Of a stretch of DNA of 9,230 nucleotides, positions 1 through 6,162 are shown piece by piece. How positions within the stretch are numbered: position 1 is the stretch's first letter; the number at the start of each line of letters is the position of its first letter. A model generated the notes under the pieces. That model was not told where the DNA came from, did no database searches, and worked only from the letters and a program-made list of their open reading frames with translations. This DNA is from Actinomycetota bacterium. GTDB lineage: Bacteria; Actinomycetota; Actinomycetes; Nanopelagicales; Nanopelagicaceae. The stretch is from the NCBI GenBank assembly GCA_947381255.1, contig CANCUC010000023.1:1-9230 (forward strand), read 5' to 3'. The translations under genes were made by a program, and so were the position numbers.

Positions 1-96
1 GGATATGGCGCGCACGCTGCTCATGAACATATCTTTGCAAGTCGAATCGAACCTCGGATCGCTCTGATCGCTGGGTTCATTAAGGAATTGATTTAA
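1..96 (+). CDS. C-terminal end of an unidentified protein (partial)
   Basis: Frame 1 is open from the window edge to a TAA at 94-96, giving 31 residues that end IAGFIKELI. The last A of the stop is the first base of the helicase ATG (TAATG), an arrangement typical of translationally coupled operon genes and the main reason to believe this is coding. The fragment is too short to identify. In Mycobacterium tuberculosis the gene before the XPB helicase (Rv0861c) is Rv0862c, a large protein with an XPB-associated domain. A homologue here is plausible by position only; I do not recognise the residues. Confidence 0.6.
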   Translation, partial: GYGAHAAHEHIFASRIEPRIALIAGFIKELI

Positions 97-1745
97 TGGT
101 TGATGGTCCGCTTATCGTTCAAAGCGACAAGACATTATTGCTAGATATCGATCATCCAAAATCTGATGAATGTAGGCGCGCAATCGCCTCCTTTGCCGAA
201 CTAGAAAAATCACCAGAGCATATTCATACCTACCGCCTCACTCCGCTAGGTCTTTGGAATGCCCGTGCTGCGGGGTTAGATGCAGAAAAAGTTATCGATA
301 CCTTGCTGGAATATTCACGCTTTGCCGTTCCTCACGCCTTACTCGTAGATATCGCCGAGACCATGTCCCGATATGGCCGCCTACGTCTTGAAGCCCACCC
401 AGTCCATGGATTGACCCTGGTTTCCAATGATCCTGCAGTGCTTCGCGAGGTGACCCGCGGCAAGAAAATTGCTCCAATGCTCGGTCTTCAAATTGATGAT
501 GAAACTCTTATCGTTCATCCCGGCCAACGCGGATTCTTAAAACAAGCGCTCTTAAAGTTGGGGTGGCCAGCTGAAGACTTCGCTGGATACGTTGATGGAG
601 AGCATCACGAGATTGCGCTCCGCGAAGAGGGTTGGTCGATTCGCAAATACCAAGCGATGGCGGCTGAAGGTTTCTGGCATGGTGGTTCAGGTGTAGTTGT
701 TCTTCCCTGCGGTGCAGGTAAGACGATCGTTGGAGCAGCTGCGATGGCCCACGCAAAGGCGACAACTCTCATTCTCGTAACCAACACAGTTGCAGCGAGG
801 CAGTGGCGTGATGAATTACTTCGCCGCACCACGCTCAATGAAGATGATATTGGCGAGTACTCAGGAGCGAAGAAAGAGATTCGCCCGGTAACAATCGCCA
901 CCTATCAGGTCATGACAATGCGACGCAATGGTGTTTACTCGCATTTAGATCTCTTTGATGCCATTGACTGGGGACTCATCATTTACGATGAGGTGCATCT
1001 GCTTCCCGCACCGATCTTTAGATTTACCGCTGATATCCAATCTCGCCGTCGCTTGGGATTAACTGCGACGCTGGTACGAGAAGATGGAATGGAGGGCGAG
1101 GTCTTCTCGCTCATTGGACCGAAGCGCTTTGATGTACCTTGGAAAGAGATTGAATCTCAAGGGTATATCGCCCCCGCTGATTGCGTTGAAGTTCGAATCA
1201 CATTAACTGAAGAGGAACGCCTTAACTACGCAACAGCCGAACAAGAAGATCGTTACCGCTTCTGCTCAACCACTCTTACAAAACGCAAAGTAGCTGTCGC
1301 TTTAGCCAGAGCCCATGCAGATGAGCAAGTCCTTGTTATCGGCCAGTACCTCGATCAACTTGATGCACTCGGCGAAGAGTTAGGTGTTCCAGTTATCAAG
1401 GGTGACACTCCCGTTAAAGAGCGCGAGAGATTATTTAACCTTTATCGCGCTGGCGAGATTAAGTGTTTGGTCGTTTCGAAAGTCGCTAACTTCTCAATCG
1501 ATCTTCCAGATGCCACGATTGCAATTCAAGTCTCGGGAACCTTTGGATCTCGACAAGAAGAGGCGCAACGTTTAGGGCGAATCTTGCGACCAAAGGCCGA
1601 TGGCCGAGGTGCCAGGTTTTACTCACTCGTAGCACGAGACACTGTCGATCAAGATTTCGCACAGAACCGCCAACGTTTTCTTGCTGAACAGGGTTATGCC
1701 TATCGCATCATCGATGCCGACGAGGTTCTCTCGAAAGATAATTGA
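96..1745 (+). CDS. DNA repair helicase XPB (superfamily 2, Ssl2/ERCC3-like)
   Basis: A 549-aa superfamily 2 DNA helicase of the XPB/ERCC3 family. Such enzymes are ATP-driven 3'-5' translocases that open duplex DNA; the bacterial role is presumed to be in DNA repair. An N-terminal XPB-type domain occupies about residues 1-130. RecA-like domain 1 follows: IRKYQ at 182-186, Walker A PCGAGKT at 204-210, Walker B DEVH at 298-301, motif III LTAT at 322-325, and the XPB-diagnostic RED at 328-330. RecA-like domain 2 ends with motif VI QRLGRILRP at 491-499. The N-terminal MVDGPLIVQSDKTLLL and the C-terminal RQRFLAEQGY match the actinobacterial form, and the length is normal for it, so the protein looks complete. 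The ATG at 96 overlaps the previous stop by one base, which suggests coupled translation. The gene converges on the glutaredoxin-like gene 18 bp downstream. Confidence 0.96.
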   Translation: MVDGPLIVQSDKTLLLDIDHPKSDECRRAIASFAELEKSPEHIHTYRLTPLGLWNARAAGLDAEKVIDTLLEYSRFAVPHALLVDIAETMSRYGRLRLEAHPVHGLTLVSNDPAVLREVTRGKKIAPMLGLQIDDETLIVHPGQRGFLKQALLKLGWPAEDFAGYVDGEHHEIALREEGWSIRKYQAMAAEGFWHGGSGVVVLPCGAGKTIVGAAAMAHAKATTLILVTNTVAARQWRDELLRRTTLNEDDIGEYSGAKKEIRPVTIATYQVMTMRRNGVYSHLDLFDAIDWGLIIYDEVHLLPAPIFRFTADIQSRRRLGLTATLVREDGMEGEVFSLIGPKRFDVPWKEIESQGYIAPADCVEVRITLTEEERLNYATAEQEDRYRFCSTTLTKRKVAVALARAHADEQVLVIGQYLDQLDALGEELGVPVIKGDTPVKERERLFNLYRAGEIKCLVVSKVANFSIDLPDATIAIQVSGTFGSRQEEAQRLGRILRPKADGRGARFYSLVARDTVDQDFAQNRQRFLAEQGYAYRIIDADEVLSKDN

Positions 1746-1763
1746 TCTACAAATCTAAGTTAG

Positions 1764-2006
1764 CTAAGCACTTTCGGTGAAAGATTTTCGAAAGCGATTT
1801 GGATTGACCGTGAAAAAATCATGTGGCTGGTTCTCGATATGGATGACGGGAACCTGTTCGCCATATTTGTACTCTAATTCGCTATCCCCATCGATATAAA
1901 TCTCTTGAATCTCAAAACCCAGTTCTTTCTGCAGGTTTTCTAAGGTTCTTAAGGCATCATCGCACAGGTGACATCCGCGTCGAGAGTAGATCTGAACTTG
2001 GCGCAT
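1764..2006 (-). CDS. Glutaredoxin-like thiol-disulfide protein (DUF836 type)
   Basis: An 80-aa single thioredoxin-fold protein, probably a cytoplasmic thiol-disulfide oxidoreductase. It opens with a beta strand (VQIYSRRG) followed by the redox motif CHLC (C12, C15). The cis-proline is in QVPVIHI (P53), facing the active site as in thioredoxins. The helix after CHLC and the acidic segment YIDGDSELEYKYG are typical of the short glutaredoxin-like DUF836 family, which is usually 75-90 aa. The ATG at 2006 is preceded by AGAGGA (plus-strand TCCTCT at 2015-2020) with 8 nt between, a good ribosome binding site. It is divergent from the secreted protease-like gene and convergent with the XPB helicase. 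The physiological partner cannot be told from sequence. Confidence 0.88.
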   Translation of the reverse strand: MRQVQIYSRRGCHLCDDALRTLENLQKELGFEIQEIYIDGDSELEYKYGEQVPVIHIENQPHDFFTVNPNRFRKSFTESA

Positions 2007-2014
2007 GGTGCCTA

Positions 2015-2027
2015 TCCTCTCAGAGGA
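2015..2027. repeat. Perfect 13-bp palindrome in the grx/secreted-protein divergent region
   Basis: TCCTCT-C-AGAGGA reads as a perfect inverted repeat with 6-bp arms and one central base, in the 36-bp gap between two divergent starts. On the minus strand its left arm supplies the Shine-Dalgarno AGAGGA of the glutaredoxin-like gene, 8 nt before its ATG. On the plus strand AGAGGA lies 15 nt before the ATG at 2043, too far for a normal ribosome binding site. It could be an operator or simply a coincidence of a purine-rich ribosome binding site. Confidence 0.5.
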
Positions 2028-2028
2028 C

Positions 2029-2034
2029 TAAGAT
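2029..2034 (+). promoter_or_regulatory. Putative -10 element for a leaderless transcript
   Basis: TAAGAT fits the actinobacterial TANNNT -10 pattern and ends 8 nt before the ATG at 2043. Transcription would therefore start at or next to the A of the ATG. No ribosome binding site is at a suitable distance, which fits leaderless translation, common in actinobacteria. No clear -35 box is visible. The same 8-nt spacing occurs before the start at 6163. Confidence 0.5.
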
Positions 2035-2042
2035 TTTTTACT

Positions 2043-4430
2043 ATGCGAGCCCGCCTCCCGGTAAAAGTAGTTCTCGCTGCCCTCTCCCTTTCATTACTGA
2101 GCGGGATTTCCCCCGTTCACGCCTTGACCGTCGATAAAGTTCCTGCCCCTTGGGAGAATCTGTACAAGGCCTCGGGAACAACAAGTGGGTCAACCAAGGT
2201 CACCTCTTCGGCTGCAACTCCTCCAGGCAAGAAGGTCGGCACCCTCTCAACTTTTAAAGTGAATTACGTCAACGTTCCCGTGGCTGAACAGTTGGCGGTG
2301 CAAGCAGCGATCGATGTCTGGTCGGATAACTGGAACTCTTCAATCCCCGTTAATGTGGTGGCAAATTTTGTACCTGAAGGAACATCTGGAATTTTGGCTT
2401 CAGCCTCTCCAGTGAGTTTCTTCCATAACTTTCCATCATCCCCTGACTCCACGCTCTGGTATGCCTCAGCGATGGCAAATGCGATCTCTGGAAAAGATTT
2501 AGATCCTGCCAGCCCTGAGATATCAATCAACATCAACTCCACGATGGCCAATGCTTTCTATCTAGGAACCGATGGAAATTGCCCAAGTAACCTCTACGAT
2601 CTTGAATCAATCATTTTGCATGAGGTCGCACATGGTTTGGGATTCCTATCAAATGATTCTTACGATCGCTTCTCCGGTTATGGAAGCATCGATAAGCCCA
2701 CCCCATTCGATGCGTATGCGCAGACCCCAGATGGTGGTCGACTCATGGATATTGCATCACCATCAGTTGCACTTGGAAGAGCCTTCCAAAGTACTCTCGT
2801 CTGGTCTGGCAAAGGTGGCATCGCGGCGAACAATGGAATTAAGCCGGTTCTTTACACTCCGACGCCTTATGAAGCGGGATCATCTGTAAGCCATCTTGAT
2901 GAGAACACATATCAAAATAGCGGAGCTAATGCGTTAATGACTCCCGCTTGGCCAGGTGGTGGGGTCTTCCACACGCCTGGGGCTCTGGTCACCGCAATGC
3001 TCGCCGACATGCGTTTAAAGCCACCAGCTGGAATTCCAGTCGGTATACCTAACGCCCCCCGCAATGTCTTTGCGATCGTTGGAGATCGCTCTGCCATTGT
3101 CAGTTTTGATCCGCCAGATAACGCCCGCACCTCTCAAGTTACCTCCTATTCTGTAAAGGTCAATGAGACAGGGGTCGAGGTTCAAACAACTTCGAGTCCA
3201 GTGAAGATTCTGGGTTTAAAAAATGGCTCGCATTACTCATTCTCGGTAACTGCAAGCAATCAACTTGGAACTTCACCTACCCAGAGCAGCAATGCGATCT
3301 TCCCACAGGCGCCGTGGAAGGCAACCGTTCTCGACTCGGGCTCTGATGCCAAATACTTAGCAACAACCACTTTTAGGGGTGTACCAACGGTCCTCTACTC
3401 AGATAGCAAGAGCGGACAACTCCGACTTGCAAGCTGGAACGGCAAAATCTGGGTGAAGAGCATCGTTGATGGAAATTCGAGCGTCGGAGGGCGAACGACC
3501 TATAACGTCTCAGGCAATATCTCAGTCTGCACCTCTGCCGCGGGAAAGAATCAAAGGTTAGATGTTGTCTACGCTGACCTCACAAGCAGACAATTGCGAT
3601 ACGCCGGTTATGACGGCAAGCGCTGGAGATACAACACGGTCGATGGTGATGGAAATGCCATTGTTAAATACTCCGATATCAATCGGATAAAGACCGCAAG
3701 TGATGTGAGCGGGGCAAATGCCTGCGTGGATACACCTGATGGAATTCAGATCTTCTATCGCGATCAGAGCGAGGGAATCATCCTCGCCGCGGTTCAGCTT
3801 GGTTCAACAGTTGGTTCTTGGTCCTATCAAGTTGTCGATGGAGACAGAACCACAAATGGAAGAACGACCGGAGATGTGGGATTCCACCTCAAGGCGATGA
3901 ACATTGGCCGTTCGGTCTATCTTCTATACGACTCAGTACTTCAGGTAAATCAACAGAAGCAGGCGCTTCAAGGCGAGGTTCGCCTTGCCACTCGAGCCAG
4001 CGCTTATCCGGAGGATTGGAAGTACAGCGCACTAGATACCTATGGTGGAGAAGTTGCTGTCGCTGGCTATGACGTCGCGCTCTCTCTCAATGGAAAGGTT
4101 GTAAGCGGAGTTTGGATGGCAGCAAGTGGAACTTCAATTCCAAATCCAAATCAACTCCGTTACATGGATATTACAGATACTGGCGCAGTCATCTCTGCTA
4201 GTACCGATATTTATGGGACTCCGAGTGCACCACTCACGACCGATGGGGCACATACGCTATTTAATTGTCAGAATCGTTTATGTGCCATTAACAATGCCGA
4301 TCAAACGGTCTCACTTGTAACCACTTCAGATCTTTCAACCTCCTTTGGAGCCTCTTGGGTGACCATCAATAAAATTCGATATGCACTTGTCGGAGTCGGT
4401 GGAAAGCTCCAACTCTTTAAGGCAATTTAA
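2043..4430 (+). CDS. Secreted metzincin-like zinc metalloprotease with FN3 domain and C-terminal repeats
   Basis: A 795-aa exported protein. The start chosen is the ATG at 2043: it opens a signal peptide (basic RARLPVK, hydrophobic VVLAALSLSLL, cleavage likely after VHA at residue 27), whereas the upstream ATG at 1968 lies inside the opposite-strand glutaredoxin gene. The protease domain spans about residues 65-325. It has HEVAHGLGF with H193, E194 and H197; the usual third histidine position of HExxHxxGxxH is S203. Further on are SHLDE (H284) and NALMTP (M299), which resembles a metzincin Met-turn, so H284 may be the third zinc ligand. A fibronectin type III domain covers about 336-421. From about 425 to the end come degenerate repeats of the form LRxAxxxGxxWxxxxVDG, spaced about 58-65 residues, probably beta-propeller blades. 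The role is probably extracellular proteolysis or polymer binding; the substrate is unknown. It ends 1 bp from the convergent propeller-like gene. Confidence 0.85.
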   Translation: MRARLPVKVVLAALSLSLLSGISPVHALTVDKVPAPWENLYKASGTTSGSTKVTSSAATPPGKKVGTLSTFKVNYVNVPVAEQLAVQAAIDVWSDNWNSSIPVNVVANFVPEGTSGILASASPVSFFHNFPSSPDSTLWYASAMANAISGKDLDPASPEISININSTMANAFYLGTDGNCPSNLYDLESIILHEVAHGLGFLSNDSYDRFSGYGSIDKPTPFDAYAQTPDGGRLMDIASPSVALGRAFQSTLVWSGKGGIAANNGIKPVLYTPTPYEAGSSVSHLDENTYQNSGANALMTPAWPGGGVFHTPGALVTAMLADMRLKPPAGIPVGIPNAPRNVFAIVGDRSAIVSFDPPDNARTSQVTSYSVKVNETGVEVQTTSSPVKILGLKNGSHYSFSVTASNQLGTSPTQSSNAIFPQAPWKATVLDSGSDAKYLATTTFRGVPTVLYSDSKSGQLRLASWNGKIWVKSIVDGNSSVGGRTTYNVSGNISVCTSAAGKNQRLDVVYADLTSRQLRYAGYDGKRWRYNTVDGDGNAIVKYSDINRIKTASDVSGANACVDTPDGIQIFYRDQSEGIILAAVQLGSTVGSWSYQVVDGDRTTNGRTTGDVGFHLKAMNIGRSVYLLYDSVLQVNQQKQALQGEVRLATRASAYPEDWKYSALDTYGGEVAVAGYDVALSLNGKVVSGVWMAASGTSIPNPNQLRYMDITDTGAVISASTDIYGTPSAPLTTDGAHTLFNCQNRLCAINNADQTVSLVTTSDLSTSFGASWVTINKIRYALVGVGGKLQLFKAI
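3420..4217 (+). repeat. Five degenerate protein repeats (propeller-like) in the secreted protease
   Basis: Five copies of a motif near LRxAxxxGxxWxxxxVDG are visible in the translation. They begin at about 3420 (LRLASWNGKIWVKSIVDG), 3594 (LRYAGYDGKRWRYNTVDG), 3780 (ending SWSYQVVDG), 3978 (VRLATRASAYPEDWKYSALD) and 4155 (LRYMDITDTG). Spacing is 58-65 residues. Copies 1 and 3 share a following GRTT segment. The spacing and the alternating beta strands suggest propeller blades or a lectin-like repeat. The similarity is at protein level, not recent DNA duplication. Confidence 0.65.
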
Positions 4431-4431
4431 A

Positions 4432-5310
4432 TTACTTAGTGTGAATTATTGTGAGGAAGTAACCACTACCTTGCGTCAGCAAGACAATTCCAGTTCCACT
4501 TTGATATTGCAGAGCAACCGGAGAGCCGGTAACAGAGTTAATGACTTTCAAGGCTTTATCTTTAATTCCAAATCTCGCTAAGACTGTCGTCTTTTTATGC
4601 AATGGAATTCCCGTGACTCCTTTTATCGCGCCGGTTGTCACATAACTCTGCCAGGTGTAGAGAACGCTCGTTGCACTCTTCAGCAGCGGTGCGCTCGCGA
4701 GCTTGGTTGAACTGTAATTAAGTGGACCAATCTTCGCTGCGGGATTTAAAGTGGCGGCGAAGCTCGCCTGACCAGATTTACTTGTGATGCCCTGAATAAG
4801 AAAGTTGGCGCCTTTTGCCACTATTGAGAGTGGGACATCTACTTCCGGAAGATCTCTGAAGTAAGTATTAATTAGCGTTCCCGTTGAACTTATCTCCCAA
4901 ACAGTAAGTCGATTCAATCCAGGAGCAGGACTGTTGGCGCTCACAGCGGAAGCTCCTGCCACCCAAATATTTCCAATTAAATCGATATATATTGCGGTGG
5001 CTACATCATCCCCGCTCCCGCCAATTCTCAAATCCCAGAGGTGTGATCCACTTGGAGAGAGCGCCACTAGGAATCCATCACTAGCCCCTAGCGGCTGGGA
5101 TGTTACTAATGAAGTTGTTGCACTCTCCAAAGTTCCGGCTAGATAGATCGCTCCCGCTCCCTGCGCCATTGCACTTACTTGATCCCCGCCAGTGAAATTT
5201 ATAGAGAGCGTTGGGGCCAGAGATGCAATTGCAATCGGTGCCTTGGCTTCTGCGACTGGAGTAGAAAGAAGTAATGTAAGAACTCCGAAAATCAAGGTAC
5301 TTTTTTTCAC
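4432..5310 (-). CDS. Secreted beta-propeller-like (SBBP-type repeat) protein
   Basis: A 292-aa exported protein without a named function. The GTG at 5310 starts MKKSTLIFGVLTLLLSTPVAEA, a clear signal peptide with likely cleavage after residue 22. Around residues 97-120 the segment GGSGDDVATAIYIDLIGNIW is characteristic of SBBP-type beta-propeller repeats, which carry a G-(S/N)-x-D-x-A-x-x-I-x-(V/I)-D-x-x-G-N-(I/V) pattern. A weaker copy is at 41-62 (GGDQVSAMAQGAGAIYLAGT), and GFLVALSPSGSHLWDLRIGG links the two. The C-terminal half continues as beta-rich sequence with less clear repeats. At about half the size of a full propeller protein it may form a partial propeller. Its start codon overlaps the proC stop as GTGA, so it is probably translated by coupling with proC; no strong ribosome binding site is present. 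The function is unknown. Confidence 0.8.
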   Translation of the reverse strand: MKKSTLIFGVLTLLLSTPVAEAKAPIAIASLAPTLSINFTGGDQVSAMAQGAGAIYLAGTLESATTSLVTSQPLGASDGFLVALSPSGSHLWDLRIGGSGDDVATAIYIDLIGNIWVAGASAVSANSPAPGLNRLTVWEISSTGTLINTYFRDLPEVDVPLSIVAKGANFLIQGITSKSGQASFAATLNPAAKIGPLNYSSTKLASAPLLKSATSVLYTWQSYVTTGAIKGVTGIPLHKKTTVLARFGIKDKALKVINSVTGSPVALQYQSGTGIVLLTQGSGYFLTIIHTK

Positions 5311-6113
5311 GCCATATCTTTCGAGCGATCGGCCGCGGCTTTCATCGCCTTAGCAACAAGTCCTGGAAGATCACCTTCGCCAAATACTTTCAACCCTTCA
5401 AAGGTGACCCCTTTAGGGCTTGTTACATTTTCACGAAGAACGGTGGCGCTCTTTCCGCTCTCATCTAACATCTTCGCGGCGCCTACGATGGTCTGCACTA
5501 CTAATGTTGTTGCCATCTCCTCTGAGATTCCCATAGCAACCGCACCTGCAACCATTGCCTCAACAAAGGCGAAAAAGTAAGCGGGGCCAGAGCCACTTGT
5601 GGCGGTCGCTGCATCTTGGAGCTCTTCATCCACCTCAACACTCTTACCAGCAGCCCGCAGAAAACTCGTTACAAACTCCCTCTGATCCGCGCGAACCTTC
5701 TCATTTATCGAGAGGATGGACATGCCCACTCCCAGAAGAGTTGGGGTGTTTGGCATAACGCGAGCGACAGCTACCTGACCCAGAGCTTCTTCAAAGGTTG
5801 CGATCTTCTTACCCGCTAAGAATGAAATAGCCAGCGCTTCTGGATTTAGCAGTGGTGCAACCTGGCTCAGGATTGGCGCCACATCCTGGGGCTTCACGAT
5901 AATCATCAGGACTTCACTTGTTGCTGCTAGCTCTTCGATGCTCGCAGGAGTTATGCCATATCTAGCTACAAGCTCTGCTCTCCGCTCTGGGCGGCGGACG
6001 GCAAATGAGATCTTGGATGTGTCGGCGCCGGCCTTGATGAGAGCCACGAGCAGGGCCTCTCCCATATTGCCCACACCAATAAACCCAACCTTGGCACTAC
6101 CAATCTCAATCAT
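5307..6113 (-). CDS. proC: Pyrroline-5-carboxylate reductase
   Basis: A 268-aa cytoplasmic enzyme that reduces 1-pyrroline-5-carboxylate to L-proline with NAD(P)H, the last step of proline synthesis. The N-terminal Rossmann motif GFIGVGNMGEAL is at residues 10-21. VKP is at 73-75, RVMPNTP at 118-124, TATSGSGPAYFF at 170-181, and the C-terminal signature VTSPKGVT at 230-237 (VTSPGGTT in many homologues). The length is typical. The ATG at 6113 is chosen because GAGG lies 5 nt upstream and the protein then starts close to the Rossmann strand. The ATG at 6128, adding MIEVE, is an alternative that would leave only a very short leader from the putative promoter. A longer reading to 6278 would run into the opposite-strand gene. 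It is the first gene of a two-gene unit with the propeller-like protein and is divergent from the Cys-rich gene. Confidence 0.96.
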   Translation of the reverse strand: MIEIGSAKVGFIGVGNMGEALLVALIKAGADTSKISFAVRRPERRAELVARYGITPASIEELAATSEVLMIIVKPQDVAPILSQVAPLLNPEALAISFLAGKKIATFEEALGQVAVARVMPNTPTLLGVGMSILSINEKVRADQREFVTSFLRAAGKSVEVDEELQDAATATSGSGPAYFFAFVEAMVAGAVAMGISEEMATTLVVQTIVGAAKMLDESGKSATVLRENVTSPKGVTFEGLKVFGEGDLPGLVAKAMKAAADRSKDMA

Positions 6114-6141
6114 CTCAACCTCAATCATTCGTCTAGGACTT

Positions 6142-6154
6142 AGCCTAGTAGGCT
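6142..6154. promoter_or_regulatory. Palindromic divergent promoter core (TAGGCT on both strands)
   Basis: AGCCTA-G-TAGGCT is a perfect 13-bp inverted repeat between proC and the Cys-rich gene. Each arm read outward gives TAGGCT, which fits the TANNNT -10 pattern. On the plus strand it ends 8 nt before the ATG at 6163, giving a leaderless transcript. On the minus strand transcription at the same spacing would begin near 6133, 5 nt before the ATG at 6128 or about 20 nt before the ATG at 6113. Either a shared back-to-back -10 region or an operator would explain it. No convincing -35 boxes are seen. Confidence 0.5.
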
Positions 6155-6162
6155 CTCGCACT

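Noticed and set aside
508..901. Minus-strand open frames opposite the XPB helicase
   Set aside because: They are antisense to conserved helicase motifs and their translations resemble no family; they are shadows of the real gene.
1771..1794. Hairpin CTTTC-GGT-GAAAG followed by ATTTT as a terminator for the XPB helicase
   Set aside because: The stem is only 5 bp with few GC pairs, the T run is short, and it lies inside the glutaredoxin coding region.
1968..2042. In-frame upstream ATG extending the secreted protease by 25 residues
   Set aside because: The extension lies mostly inside the opposite-strand glutaredoxin gene and would bury the signal peptide. The ATG at 2043 gives a normal signal peptide and has a -10-like box 8 nt upstream.
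5938..6162. Upstream extension of the Cys-rich protein by 75 residues
   Set aside because: It runs antisense to the proC N-terminal coding region, including the Rossmann motif, and crosses the divergent promoter region.
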